A stretch of 64,000 nucleotides of DNA from DATILL01 sp035476575 (GCA_035476575.1 DATILL010000065.1:62001-126000), one strand, 5' to 3'. Counted from the first letter of the stretch, positions 15,880 to 28,412 are shown. Notes: generated from the sequence alone by a model not told the origin. Made by a program: numbers and translations.

Positions 15880-15910
15880 CCGGCCCAGAGATGACCGGCC
15901 CAGAAGTGAC
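15867..15910 (+). repeat. 15-bp tandem repeat at the pyrC/carA junction
   Basis: GGCCCAGAGATGACC occurs at 15867-15881 and 15882-15896, with a degenerate third copy at 15897-15910. Unit one contains the pyrC stop codon and each intact unit carries an ATGA, the typical overlap sequence of this operon, so duplication of an original overlap is a simple explanation for the 55-bp spacer. Confidence 0.8.
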
Positions 15911-15934
15911 TCGCACGCACGTGACGGAGGCCTG

Positions 15935-17086
15935 ATGGCGCTGCTGGTGCTGGAAGACGGCCGCACCTTCCGCGGCACGGCGTACGGCGTGGTGGGCGAG
16001 ACGTTCGGCGAGGCGGTCTTCGCCACCGGCATGACCGGGTACCAGGAGACGCTGACCGACCCGTCGTACCACCGGCAGGTGGTGGTGCAGACCGCGCCGC
16101 ACATCGGCAACACCGGTGTCAACGACGAGGACCCGGAGTCGGCCCGGATCTGGGTGGCCGGCTACGTGGTCCGCGACCCGGCCCGCCGGGCGTCGTCCTG
16201 GCGGGCGGTCCGGTCGCTGGCGGAGGAGCTTGCCACCTACGGCGTGGTCGGCATCGCCGGCGTCGACACCCGAGCGCTGACCCGGCACCTGCGCGAGCGC
16301 GGCGCGATGCGGGTCGGGCTGGCCAGCGATGCCGAGACGGAGTCCGACGCCGCGGCGCTGCGTGAGCGGGTGCTGGCCAGCCCGCCGATGGAGGGTGCCG
16401 ACCTGACCGGTGAGGTCACCACCGCGGCGCCGTACGTCGTGCCGGCGGTGGGGCAGCGGCGGCACCGGGTGGCCGCGCTGGACCTCGGCATCAAGGCGAT
16501 GACACCGCGCCGGATGGCCGAGCGCGGCATCGAGGTGCACGTGCTGCCGGCGTCGTCCACGGTGGACGACCTGCTCGCGGTTGACCCGGACGGCGTGTTC
16601 CTGTCCAACGGCCCGGGCGACCCGGCCACCGCGGGCCGCGCGGTCGGGCTGACCCGGGCGGTGCTGGACCGGGGCATCCCGCTGTTCGGCATCTGCTTCG
16701 GCAACCAGGTGCTCGGCCGGGCGCTCGGCTTCGGCACCTACAAGCTGAGGTACGGCCACCGCGGCATCAACCAGCCGGTCCAGGACCGCGCCACCGGCCG
16801 GGTCGAGGTGACCGCGCACAACCACGGCTTCGCCGTCGACGCGCCGACCGGTGGCGGCGGTGTCGGTGGCGGCGGCGGTGTCGGCGGCGACGGCGGCCCC
16901 ACCGACACGCCGTACGGCCGGGTTGAGGTCAGCCATGTCTGCCTGAACGACGGCGTGGTCGAGGGCCTGCGCTGCTTGGACCGGCCGGCGTTCTCGGTCC
17001 AGTACCATCCCGAGGCGGCGGCCGGCCCACACGACGCCGCCCACCTGTTCGACCGCTTCGCCGACCTCATGGCGGCCAGCCGATGA
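15935..17086 (+). CDS. carA: Carbamoyl-phosphate synthase, small (glutaminase) subunit
   Basis: A 383-residue glutamine amidotransferase that supplies ammonia to CarB. The N-terminal CPSase small-chain domain (MALLVLEDGRTFRGTAYG) is followed by a class I glutaminase with Cys254 in GICFGNQ and His358/Glu360 in QYHPEAA. The C-lobe contains an unusual Gly-rich insertion of about 18 residues (306-324, GGGGVGGGGGVGGDGG), at a surface loop just before YGRVEVSHVCLNDG. GGAGG precedes the ATG. The stop overlaps an AAA ATPase gene rather than carB, which is an uncommon arrangement. Confidence 0.95.
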   Translation: MALLVLEDGRTFRGTAYGVVGETFGEAVFATGMTGYQETLTDPSYHRQVVVQTAPHIGNTGVNDEDPESARIWVAGYVVRDPARRASSWRAVRSLAEELATYGVVGIAGVDTRALTRHLRERGAMRVGLASDAETESDAAALRERVLASPPMEGADLTGEVTTAAPYVVPAVGQRRHRVAALDLGIKAMTPRRMAERGIEVHVLPASSTVDDLLAVDPDGVFLSNGPGDPATAGRAVGLTRAVLDRGIPLFGICFGNQVLGRALGFGTYKLRYGHRGINQPVQDRATGRVEVTAHNHGFAVDAPTGGGGVGGGGGVGGDGGPTDTPYGRVEVSHVCLNDGVVEGLRCLDRPAFSVQYHPEAAAGPHDAAHLFDRFADLMAASR

Positions 17087-18310
17087 CCACCCAGACACCC
17101 ACCCGGCTGCACCAGCTCCGCGTCCGAAACTTCCGGGTCCTGCGCGACGTCGAGCTCCGGCTGTCCCCGCTGAGCGTCTTCCTCGGGCCGAACGGCAGCG
17201 GGAAGTCCACGCTGCTCGACGTGTTCGCCCTCATCCAGGATGCGGCCAGCAGCAACCTGGAGGACGCATGGTACCGCGCCGGCCGGATGGCGAACCTGCG
17301 AAGTCGCCAGTCCTCCGGACCGGTCGAGATCGACCTCACCTACAGCGACGAAGGCACGGCTGGCAGACCGGTCCGCTACCACCTGGCCGTTGACGAGGTC
17401 GACGGCGCACCGAGGGTCGCGCGGGAGCTCCTGCAGTGGTTCCACGACGGCACCACTCCCGAGCATGTGCTCGACTTCCGTGACGGCAAAGGCATCGCGC
17501 GGGACGACGAGACCATGTTGCCTCGGAAAGAGGCTCTCTCGGCCGGCAGTCTCGCGTTGTCGGTCTTCGGCCAGCAAGACCGCTATGGCAGCGTGCAACG
17601 CACCATGCATTCGCTGCGCGACTGGCATGTGTCGCTGTTCAGCGCGGAGCGAGCGCGGGAGACGGCGACGGCGGGACCACAGCGCCGGCTCGCTTCCGAC
17701 GGCCGCAACCTGTCGAATGTGCTCCAGCACCTGGCCGAGCGGCACCCTGACGACCTCCGCGAGATCGTTGCCGCACTGCGTCGGCAGGTTCCGCGGACCG
17801 CGGGGACCGACACAGAGGTGCTGCCCGACGACCGGCTGCTCCTCCACCTCCAGGATGAGCCGTTCGACAGCCCGGTTCTCTCGCGGTTCGTCTCCGAAGG
17901 CACCGTGAAGCTGCTGGCCTACCTCATCCTCCTGCACGGCAACCCGCCGCCCGGACTGCTCGGCATCGAGGAGCCCGACAACCAGCTTCACTCCCGGCTG
18001 ATCTACGGCCTCGCCGAAGAGATGCGCATCGCGGCGGGCCGCAGCCAGCTCGTCGTCACCACGCATTCGCCGTACCTGGTCGACGCGTTGCGCCCGGAAG
18101 AGCTGTGGACTCTCTACCGCGCTGACGACGGGTACGCACGTGCGGTACGGGCGGCGGACGTCCCCCGGCTCATGGCGCAGCTCAGGGCCGGGGGCTCTCT
18201 CGGCGACCTGTGGATGGCGGGCTACTTCGACGTCGGCGACCCGCTGACGCGGGGTGGGCGACCGCGGGGTCGAGTCGACGGGCTGCGTCGCCTCGTGGGT
18301 GAGGAGTCCA

Positions 18311-18318
<8 letters not shown>
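17083..18318 (+). CDS. AAA family ATPase (RecF/SMC-like, COG4637-type) inserted between carA and carB
   Basis: A 411-residue predicted ATPase. The N-terminus reads LRVRNFRVLRDVELRLSPLS followed by Walker A GPNGSGKST; the C-terminal half has the ABC/SMC signature region, Walker B-like LLGIEEPDNQLH and the switch TTHSPYLVDAL. This is the layout of stand-alone predicted ATPases related to OLD/RecF, without a TOPRIM nuclease domain. Its ATG overlaps the carA stop and its stop overlaps the carB start by eight bases, so it is translationally embedded in the pyrimidine operon. Its role is unknown; relatives are often found in defence or repair contexts, usually with a partner gene that is absent here. 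Confidence 0.85.
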
Positions 18319-21678
<3,360 letters not shown>

Positions 21679-21679
<1 letters not shown>

Positions 21680-22734
21680 TGCTCTACCGGCGGGTGCTGC
21701 GGCCGGCACTGTTCCGGCTCGGCGGCGGGGACGCGGAGACGGCGCACGAGTGGACGCTGCGCGGGCTGGCCTGGCTGGACCGGCAGCCGACGGCGCTGGC
21801 GGCGCTGCGGCGGCGGTACGGCGGTACGGCGCCGCGCACGGTGTTCGGGGTGCGGTTCGCCAACCCCGTCGGGCTGGCCGCCGGGATGGACAAGGACGGC
21901 CGGGCGCTGCGGGCCTGGCCGGCGCTGGGCTTCGGCTTCGTCGAGGTGGGCACCGTAACGGCCTGGCCGCAGCCGGGCAACCCGCGGCCGCGGGTGTTTC
22001 GGCTGCCGGCCAGCGAGGCGGTCATCAACCGGATGGGCTTCAACAACGCCGGCGCCGCGGCGCTGGCGGACCGGCTCGCGGGGTACGGGCGGCTGCCGGT
22101 GCCGCTCGGGATCAGCCTGGGCAAGTCCAGGGTCACCCCGCTGGACCAAGCGGTGGAGGACTACCTGGGCTCACTGGCCCGGCTCTACCCGTACGGCGAC
22201 TACTTCGCGGTGAACGTCAGCTCGCCGAACACGCCCGGGCTGCGGGCGTTGCAGGGCGCCGGCCACCTCGCCGAGCTGCTGGGGGCGCTGCGCGCGCACG
22301 GGCCGAAGCCGCTGCTGGTGAAGATCGCGCCGGACCTGGCCGAGCCGGACCTGGCCGAGCTGCTCGCAGCCTGCGCGGCGCATGGCGTGGACGGCGTTAT
22401 CGCGACGAACACGACCACCAGCAGGCCGGGCCGGCTGGGCCTGCTGGCGGGCGGGCCGGCGAGCGAGGCGGGCGGGCTGTCCGGCCGGCCGCTGCGGGCG
22501 CTGGCCCTGGACGTGGTGCGGTTCGTCGCCCGGGAGACGGGCGGCTCGCTGCCGATCATCGCGGTGGGCGGCATCCTCGACCCGGACGACGCCGCCCGGA
22601 TGTTCGACGCGGGCGCCAGCCTGGTCCAGCTCTACACCGGCCTGGTGTATCGCGGGCCGGGGCTGGTCCGGGCCATCAACCAGTCGGCGGCCAGCCGCCG
22701 CCCGTCCCGACGATCATCGACTTTTGGGGGTTAG
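21679..22734 (+). CDS. pyrD: Dihydroorotate dehydrogenase, quinone-dependent (class 2)
   Basis: A 351-residue class 2 DHODH: the N-terminal helical extension (FRLGGGDAETAHEWTLRGL) for membrane/quinone contact precedes the FMN barrel with FGVRFANPVGLAAGMDKDG, the active-site serine region YFAVNVSSPNTPGLR, TNTTTSRPG and the FMN phosphate loops AVGGILDPDD and YTGLVYRGPGL. The C-terminal tail (about the last ten residues, RPSRRSSTFGG) is encoded by the left arm of palindromic element B, and its TAG stop lies in the element. This suggests that the element replaced the native end of the gene. Confidence 0.95.
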
Positions 22735-22770
22735 TTGATCTCCAATCACCCCAACAACTCGATGATCGAC
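22711..22770. repeat. Palindromic element B spanning the pyrD/pyrF junction
   Basis: Left arm CGATCATCGA plus CTTTTGGGGG (22711-22730) pairs imperfectly with CACCCCAACAACTCGATGATCG (about 22748-22769); the loop holds AGTTGATCTCCA. Outer boxes and loop word match elements A and C, while the inner stem is different but still complementary. Unlike A and C it lies between codirectional genes and overlaps both coding regions: pyrD stops at 22732-22734 and the best pyrF ATG is at 22762. Confidence 0.85.
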
Positions 22771-23613
22771 GGGAGCTTTGGGGCCAGTTTTGGGGCCAGG
22801 CTGCTGGGCCGGCTGGCCGAGCGCGGAGCGCTGTGCGTGGGCATCGACCCGCATCCCGGCCTGCTGCGCGACTGGGGGCTGGCCGACGACCTTGCCGGGC
22901 TAGCGGCGTTCACCCGTACGGCGGTCGACGCGCTGGCCGACCGGGTCGCCGTGCTCAAGCCCCAGTCGGCCTTCTTCGAACGGCACGGCTCCCGCGGCAT
23001 CGCCGTGCTGGAGCGGGTCATCGCCGACGCCCGGGCCGCCGGCGCGCTGGTGCTCCTCGACGCCAAGCGCGGCGACATCGGCAGCACCGTCGCGGCCTAC
23101 GCCGCTGCCTACCTCGACCCGGCCAGCCCGCTGTGCGCCGACGCGGTGACCGCCAGCCCCTACCTCGGCTTCGGCTCGCTGGCGCCCATGGTGGACGCCG
23201 CGCTGGCCGGCGGCGGCGGCGTGTTCGTGCTCGCGCTGACCTCCAACCCAGAGGGCGGCGCGGTGCAGCGGGCTGTCGGCGGCGACGGCCGGACGGTCGC
23301 CCAGTCCATGGTGGACGGTGCCGCGGCGGTGAACGCGGGCGCCGACCCGATCGGCTCGGTCGGCGTGGTGGTCGGCGCGACGGTGGGGGAGCACGGGCTC
23401 GACCTGGCCAGGCTGCACGGCCCAGTGCTGGTACCCGGGCTCGGCGCCCAGGGCGGTACGGCGGCCGACGTGGGCCGGCTGTTCGGCCCGACGGCCCGCG
23501 CCGTCGTACCCAGCATGTCGCGGGAGATCCTCCGGCATGGGCCCGACCCCGCCGCGCTGCGCGCCGCGGCCACCCGGGCCACCGACGAGCTCCGCACCGT
23601 GCTGGCCGGCTGA
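22762..23613 (+). CDS. pyrF: Orotidine 5'-phosphate decarboxylase
   Basis: A 283-residue OMP decarboxylase of the longer actinobacterial type (residues LCVGIDPHPGLL, AVLKPQSAFFERHGSRG, LVLLDAKRGDIGSTV with the catalytic Lys/Asp pair, VPGLGAQGGTAAD). It performs the last step of UMP synthesis. The ATG at 22762 is within the right arm of palindromic element B; the only earlier candidate, TTG at 22735, is in its loop. No ribosome-binding sequence is seen. The N-terminus carries a repeated SFGA, from an 11-bp duplication (22777-22787, repeated from 22789). The native start therefore seems to have been replaced, and hairpin formation may limit initiation. Confidence 0.93.
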   Translation: MIDGSFGASFGARLLGRLAERGALCVGIDPHPGLLRDWGLADDLAGLAAFTRTAVDALADRVAVLKPQSAFFERHGSRGIAVLERVIADARAAGALVLLDAKRGDIGSTVAAYAAAYLDPASPLCADAVTASPYLGFGSLAPMVDAALAGGGGVFVLALTSNPEGGAVQRAVGGDGRTVAQSMVDGAAAVNAGADPIGSVGVVVGATVGEHGLDLARLHGPVLVPGLGAQGGTAADVGRLFGPTARAVVPSMSREILRHGPDPAALRAAATRATDELRTVLAG

Positions 23614-23645
23614 CGGCGGCGGGGCTAGCCAGCACAGCGGGCCGC

Positions 23646-24440
23646 TCAGGCCGCCAGGCTGACCAGCGCCGACCAGCCGAACGCCAGGACGGTGAACGCC
23701 ACCGCCATGCCGGCCGCCGCCAGCCCGGCCGCGCGCCAGCCCACCCTGGCCTGCCCGCCCGGCGCCTGCTCCGGTGGCATGACGTGCAGCACCAAGGCGA
23801 TTCCGCCGCCGTACACCGGCACCGCGTAGCAGAACAGCAGCAGCGCGGTCAGCCAGTGCTGCTGCCACAGCGCCACCGGCAGCGCGAACCGCTGCGCCGC
23901 GACGGAGCCGAGCCCGCCGAGCAGCCAGAAGACGTGCGGCGGGGTTAGCGCGTAGTGCCGCCAGGCAAACCAGACCGCGACCAGCAGGCCGAGCCACGGG
24001 CCCAGCTCACGGGCGACGGTGAGCCGCGGGTCGTCCGGCCCGAACAGCCCGAACCCGCTCCCGGCGGCCACCGCCAGGGTGACCAGCGGCACCCCGGCCA
24101 CCAGGTAGGTGACCGGCGCCGGCAGCCGCGGCCAGCGCAGCGCCCGGCGCAGCGGCTCACGGCGCCGGAGCACGGCGAACCACAGCCCGGCCAGCAGCAG
24201 CGGCGAGAGCGCCAGCCGCAGGGGACCGGGCAGCCAGCCGGGCACCCGACCGACCCGCCGGTCGTCCAGCCAGAGCACCACCGTGGCCAGCACGAACGCC
24301 GTCCAGAACATCCGGTGCGCGATGAGCTGGCCCCTGGTCACCGGCCGGGTGACCCGCCCAGAGCCGTCGCCGCCGGCGATCGTCGCCAGGATGCCCGGTA
24401 ACCGCGCCCCCGCCAGCCTTGGCCGCCGCCTGTCGTCCAC
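23646..24440 (-). CDS. Polytopic membrane protein, unknown function
   Basis: A 264-residue protein, strongly hydrophobic with about six or seven membrane segments (for example FWTAFVLATVVLW, LALSPLLLAGLWFAVL, VTYLVAGVPLVTLAVAAG, WLTALLLFCYAVPVY, AAGLAAAGMAVAFTVLAF) and an Arg-rich N-terminus. A WQQHW and a CYAVPVYGGG motif lie between helices, but I recognise no family with confidence. It is on the opposite strand between pyrF and mihF, which are usually contiguous, so it is likely an insertion that separates the pyr operon from mihF-gmk-rpoZ. Confidence 0.75.
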   Translation of the reverse strand: MDDRRRPRLAGARLPGILATIAGGDGSGRVTRPVTRGQLIAHRMFWTAFVLATVVLWLDDRRVGRVPGWLPGPLRLALSPLLLAGLWFAVLRRREPLRRALRWPRLPAPVTYLVAGVPLVTLAVAAGSGFGLFGPDDPRLTVARELGPWLGLLVAVWFAWRHYALTPPHVFWLLGGLGSVAAQRFALPVALWQQHWLTALLLFCYAVPVYGGGIALVLHVMPPEQAPGGQARVGWRAAGLAAAGMAVAFTVLAFGWSALVSLAA

Positions 24441-24619
24441 CCGGCCAGTCTGCCCGATCAGCCTGCCCGATCAGGTCATCCAACTTTTCGCTGTGGACGT
24501 TGTGGAGACCCACTGAATCTCACGGTGCGGATGGCCGGTTCCGGGGGGTCTGGGTGGGATCGCCTCGGTGGCTGGGACCGACGGCGGTCGGGTGACGCCG
24601 TGGCGAACCGGTGGGCACG

Positions 24620-24648
24620 TTGCCGTTGCCTGGCGGACTCGCTAGGTT
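24620..24648 (+). promoter_or_regulatory. Candidate promoter of mihF-gmk-rpoZ-coaBC
   Basis: In the 302-bp gap between the membrane-protein gene and mihF, TTGCCG (24620-24625) and TAGGTT (24643-24648) are separated by 17 bases. A transcript starting near 24655 would have a leader of about 90 nt with three TTCGACC words (24688-24727). The rest of the gap (24441-24619) shows no gene; part of it should carry the divergent promoter of the membrane-protein gene. Confidence 0.45.
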
Positions 24649-24742
24649 CCCCTGCGTGTGGGGTGTTTCGGGCCCTGCCCCGGCCCGTTCGACCTCCGAT
24701 CCTTCGACCCTCCGTCCCTTCGACCAAGCTGAGGTGACTCGC

Positions 24743-25075
24743 GTGGCGTTGCCGCCCCTGACGCCAGAGCAGCGAGCCGCTGCACTTGAGAAGGCCGCCG
24801 CGGCGCGAAAGGCGCGTGCCGAGCTCAAGGAGCGGCTCAAGCGGAACGGTACCTCCCTGTCGGACGTGCTCAACGCCGGCGACACCGACGACGTGATCGG
24901 CAAGATGCGTGTCTCGGCGGTCCTCGAGGCACTGCCGGGCGTAGGCAAGGTCCGCGCCGCCAAGATCATGGAGCGGCTCGACATCTCCCCGACCCGGCGG
25001 GTGCGCGGCCTCGGCGCCAAGCAGCGCAGCGCCCTGGAGCACGAGTTCGGGGCCGGTGACCGAGCTGGCGACTGA
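24743..25075 (+). CDS. mihF: Integration host factor, actinobacterial type (mIHF/sIHF)
   Basis: A 110-residue nucleoid-associated protein. A long basic N-terminal helix (PEQRAAALEKAAAARKARAELKE) precedes the helix-two-turn-helix DNA-binding part with VLEALPGVGKVRAAKIMERL and the C-terminal RRVRGLGAKQRSAL. It bends DNA, affects supercoiling and supports phage integration and secondary metabolism in relatives. The GTG was chosen because GAGGTGA lies five bases upstream; a GTG three codons earlier is inside that sequence. It overlaps gmk by 20 bases. Confidence 0.95.
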   Translation: MALPPLTPEQRAAALEKAAAARKARAELKERLKRNGTSLSDVLNAGDTDDVIGKMRVSAVLEALPGVGKVRAAKIMERLDISPTRRVRGLGAKQRSALEHEFGAGDRAGD

Positions 25076-25664
25076 GGCCGGGCCCGGTCAGCGTGGACCG
25101 GGCCGGCTGACCGTCCTGTCCGGCCCGTCCGGCGTGGGCAAGGGTACGGTGATCGCTGCCGTGCGCCGCCGCCATCCCGAGGTGTGGGTGTCGGTGTCGT
25201 GCACCACGCGCACGCCCCGGCCCGGCGAGACCGAGGGTGTGCAGTACCACTTCGCCGGCCTCGACGAGTTCCACAAGATGGTCGAGCACGGTGAGTTCCT
25301 GGAGTGGGCGCGCTATGCCGGCAACCTCTACGGCACGCCCCGCCAGCCGCTGCTGGACCGGCTGGCCAGCGGGGTGCCCGCGGTGCTGGAGATCGAGCTG
25401 CAGGGCGCCCGCCAGGTCAGGCAGGCGATGCCCGAGGCGCAGTTCGTCTTCCTCGCCCCGCCGTCCTGGACCGAGCTCGAACGCCGCCTGATCGGCCGCG
25501 GCACCGAGCCCGTCGACCTACGCTGGGCCCGGTTGGACCAGGCGAAGGTCGAGCTCTCCGCCGAGTCCGAGTTCGACGTGACGATCGTCAACGACGATGT
25601 CGGGCGGGCTGCGGACGGCTTGGTAGAGTTGATCCGTTTCCCCACCCCACATCGAGAAGGTTGA
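25056..25664 (+). CDS. gmk: Guanylate kinase
   Basis: A 202-residue kinase that converts GMP to GDP. P-loop SGPSGVGKGT and the GMP-binding segments SVSCTTRTPRPGETEGVQYHF and FLEWARYAGNLYGTP are present. The GTG start lies inside the end of mihF in a different frame, giving a 20-base overlap and coupling. rpoZ follows after five bases; this mihF-gmk-rpoZ order is conserved in actinobacteria. Confidence 0.95.
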   Translation: MTELATEAGPGQRGPGRLTVLSGPSGVGKGTVIAAVRRRHPEVWVSVSCTTRTPRPGETEGVQYHFAGLDEFHKMVEHGEFLEWARYAGNLYGTPRQPLLDRLASGVPAVLEIELQGARQVRQAMPEAQFVFLAPPSWTELERRLIGRGTEPVDLRWARLDQAKVELSAESEFDVTIVNDDVGRAADGLVELIRFPTPHREG

Positions 25665-25669
25665 CCCGC

Positions 25670-25933
25670 GTGTCCGGTACCACCGCCACACCTGAGGGAA
25701 TCACCAACCCACCGATCGACGAGCTGCTGGAGAAGACCACCTCCAAGTACGGTCTCGTCATCTACGCCGCCAAGCGGGCCCGCCAGATCAACGCCTACTA
25801 CAGCCAGCTCGGCGAGGGCCTGCTGGAGTACGTCGGCCCGCTGGTGGAGACCTCGCCGCAGGAGAAGCCGCTGTCCATCGCGCTGCGCGAGATCAACGAG
25901 GGCATGCTGACCTGCGAACCGACCGAGGGCTGA
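25670..25933 (+). CDS. rpoZ: RNA polymerase omega subunit
   Basis: An 87-residue omega chain, which assists assembly of beta-prime in RNA polymerase. Characteristic segments are NPPIDELLEKTTSKYGLVIY, AAKRARQINAYYSQL and KPLSIALREINEGML. GAGAAGG precedes the GTG. It sits between gmk and coaBC in the usual order. Confidence 0.95.
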   Translation: MSGTTATPEGITNPPIDELLEKTTSKYGLVIYAAKRARQINAYYSQLGEGLLEYVGPLVETSPQEKPLSIALREINEGMLTCEPTEG

Positions 25934-25942
25934 GAGGGGACC

Positions 25943-27163
25943 TTGCCGCGGGTTCTGCTCGGCGTCGCCGGGGGTGTCGCGGCGTACAAGTCCTGCGAGC
26001 TGCTCCGCGCGTTCACCGAGGCCGGGCACGACGTCACGGTGGTGCCCACCGAGTCGGCGTTGAGGTTCGTCGGGACGGCGACCTTCGAGGCGCTGTCCGG
26101 CCAGCCGGTGGCCACCGACGTGTGGACCGGGGTGCCGCGGGTGCGGCACGTCCGGCTCGGCCAGGCCGCGGAGCTGGTCGTGGTCGCGCCGGCCACCGCC
26201 GACCTGCTGGCCCGCGCCGCCGCCGGCCGGGCCGACGACCTGCTCACCGCCTCCCTGCTGGTGGCCCGCTGCCCGGTGCTGATGGCGCCGGCCATGCACA
26301 CCGAGATGTGGGAGCACCCAGCCACCCAGGCCAACGTCGCGACGCTGCGCGGGCGCGGTGTGGTCGTGCTAGAGCCCGCGGTGGGCCGGCTGACCGGGCC
26401 GGACACCGGCCGGGGCCGGCTGCCCGAGCCGGCGGAGATCTTCGCGGTGGCCCGGCGGCTGCTGGCCCGGGGCGGTCCGGCCGGGCCCGACCTGGCCGGC
26501 CGGCACGTCCTGGTGACCGCCGGCGGCACCCGCGAGTACCTGGACCCGGTCCGGTTCCTCGGCAACGCCTCCTCGGGCAAGCAGGGCTACGCCTTCGCGG
26601 TCACCGCCGCGGCCCGTGGCGCCCGGGTCACCCTGGTTGCGGCCAACACCGCGCTGCCCGACCCGGCTGGGGTGGACGTCGTCCGGGTGGTCACCACCGG
26701 GGAGCTGCGCGACGCCGTGCTGGCGGCCTCGCCAGCCGCCGCCGCGGTGGTGATGGCCGCGGCGCCGGCCGACTTCCGGCCCACGGCGTACTCGGCGTAC
26801 AAGATCAAGAAGACCGACGACGGGGGCGCGCCGGCCATCGAGCTGACCCGCACCCCGGACATCGCCGCCGAGCTGGGCGGGCGCAAGCCGGCCGGGCAGG
26901 TGCTGGTGGCGTTCGCCGCCGAGACCCACGACGCGCTGCCCAACGCGCGGGCCAAGCTGGCCCGCAAGAAGGCCGACCTGATCGTGGTGAACGACGTCTC
27001 GGCGGGCCGCGTGTTCGGATCCGACGAGAGTTCCGCTACGGTGTTGTCCGCCGATGGCACGGTAGCTGATATTCCGCAATGTCCCAAAGAGGACCTAGCA
27101 GACCGGGTCTGGGACGAAGTGGTCAAGATTCTCGGTGACCGGCCGTCGCTACACTCGGCATAA
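25943..27163 (+). CDS. coaBC: Bifunctional phosphopantothenoylcysteine decarboxylase / synthetase
   Basis: A 406-residue enzyme of coenzyme A synthesis. The N-terminal flavin HFCD domain (1-185) shows the GVAGGVAAYKSCELLR start and PAMHTEMW, the actinobacterial form of the substrate motif. The C-terminal synthetase (185-400) shows LVTAGGTREYLDPVRFLGN, SSGKQGYAFA and VVMAAAPADFRP. The start is TTG with GAGAGGGGA upstream; no ATG or GTG is suitably placed. Although HFCD proteins also include LanD-type peptide decarboxylases, the fused synthetase domain and location show that this is the housekeeping enzyme. Confidence 0.95.
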   Translation: MPRVLLGVAGGVAAYKSCELLRAFTEAGHDVTVVPTESALRFVGTATFEALSGQPVATDVWTGVPRVRHVRLGQAAELVVVAPATADLLARAAAGRADDLLTASLLVARCPVLMAPAMHTEMWEHPATQANVATLRGRGVVVLEPAVGRLTGPDTGRGRLPEPAEIFAVARRLLARGGPAGPDLAGRHVLVTAGGTREYLDPVRFLGNASSGKQGYAFAVTAAARGARVTLVAANTALPDPAGVDVVRVVTTGELRDAVLAASPAAAAVVMAAAPADFRPTAYSAYKIKKTDDGGAPAIELTRTPDIAAELGGRKPAGQVLVAFAAETHDALPNARAKLARKKADLIVVNDVSAGRVFGSDESSATVLSADGTVADIPQCPKEDLADRVWDEVVKILGDRPSLHSA

Positions 27164-27188
27164 TGCCGCCTCACCCTTCAGGAGAGCC

Positions 27189-28394
27189 GTGTCTCGGCGA
27201 TTGTTCACCTCCGAGTCCGTGACGGAGGGCCATCCGGACAAGATCGCTGACCAGATCAGCGACTCGATCCTCGACGCCCTGCTGGCGCAGGACCGCAAGA
27301 GCAGGGTCGCCGTCGAAACGCTGATCACCACCGGTCAGGTGCACGTGGCCGGCGAGGTGACGACGGAGGCCTACGCCGACATCCCGACCATCGTGCGGGA
27401 CCGTGTCCTGCAGATCGGCTACGACTCGTCCAAGAAGGGCTTCGACGGCGCGTCCTGTGGCGTCTCGGTGTCGATTGGCTCGCAGTCGCCGGACATCGCC
27501 CAGGGGGTGGACGCCGCCTACGAGTCGCGGCTGGCGGGAGCCGCGGCCGACCCGACCGACGAGATCGCCCGGCAGGGCGCGGGCGACCAGGGCATGATGT
27601 TCGGCTTCGCCTGCGACGAGACACCGGAGCTGATGCCGCTTCCGATCGCGCTGGCGCACCGGCTGGCCCGGCGGCTCTCGGCGGTGCGCAAGGACGGCAC
27701 CATCCCGTACCTGCGGCCAGACGGCAAGACCCAGGTCACCATCGAGTACGTGGACGGCCGGCCGGTCCGGCTGGACACCGTGGTCATCTCCAGCCAGCAC
27801 GCCGAGGACATCTCGCTGGACACCCTGCTCACCCCGGACGTGGCCGAGCACGTGGTGGCCCCGGAGCTGGACCAGCTCGGCATCGACTACGCCGGCCACC
27901 GGCTGCTGGTCAACCCCACCGGCAAGTTCGTCGTCGGCGGCCCGATGGGCGACGCCGGGCTGACCGGGCGCAAGATCATCGTGGACACCTACGGCGGGTA
28001 CGCCCGGCACGGCGGCGGCGCCTTCTCCGGCAAGGACCCGTCCAAGGTGGACCGTTCGGGGGCGTACGCGATGCGCTGGGTGGCGAAGAACGTCGTCGCC
28101 GCCGGGCTGGCCACCAAGTGCGAGATGCAGGTGGCCTACGCGATCGGCAAGGCCGAGCCGGTGGGCCTGTTCGTGGAGACCTTCGGCACCGAGGCAGCCC
28201 CGGTGGACATCATCTCCGCCGCCGTGACCGAGGTGTTCGACCTGCGCCCGGCCGCCATCATCCGGGATCTGGACCTGCTCCGCCCGGTCTACGCGCAGAC
28301 CGCGTCGTACGGGCACTTCGGCCGTGAGCTGGCGGACTTCACCTGGGAGCGCACCGACCGCGCCGACCTGCTGAAGAAGCTCGTCCTCGGCTGA
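27189..28394 (+). CDS. metK: S-adenosylmethionine synthase
   Basis: A 401-residue SAM synthetase of normal length, making SAM from methionine and ATP. Motifs GHPDKIADQISD, GAGDQGMMFG and GGPMGDAGLTGRKIIVDTYGG are intact, along with GGGAFSGKDPSKVDRS. GGAGAG is immediately upstream of the GTG. It follows coaBC by 25 bases, as in other actinobacteria, with priA downstream; here two eroded genes lie between metK and priA. Confidence 0.96.
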   Translation: MSRRLFTSESVTEGHPDKIADQISDSILDALLAQDRKSRVAVETLITTGQVHVAGEVTTEAYADIPTIVRDRVLQIGYDSSKKGFDGASCGVSVSIGSQSPDIAQGVDAAYESRLAGAAADPTDEIARQGAGDQGMMFGFACDETPELMPLPIALAHRLARRLSAVRKDGTIPYLRPDGKTQVTIEYVDGRPVRLDTVVISSQHAEDISLDTLLTPDVAEHVVAPELDQLGIDYAGHRLLVNPTGKFVVGGPMGDAGLTGRKIIVDTYGGYARHGGGAFSGKDPSKVDRSGAYAMRWVAKNVVAAGLATKCEMQVAYAIGKAEPVGLFVETFGTEAAPVDIISAAVTEVFDLRPAAIIRDLDLLRPVYAQTASYGHFGRELADFTWERTDRADLLKKLVLG

Positions 28395-28412
28395 CCGACC
28401 CACCGCACGGCT

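Noticed and set aside
25943..27163. CoaBC as a LanD-type decarboxylase for the RiPP cluster
   Set aside because: HFCD proteins include peptide decarboxylases, but this one is fused to the CoaB synthetase domain and lies in the conserved rpoZ-coaBC-metK order 16 kb from the cluster.
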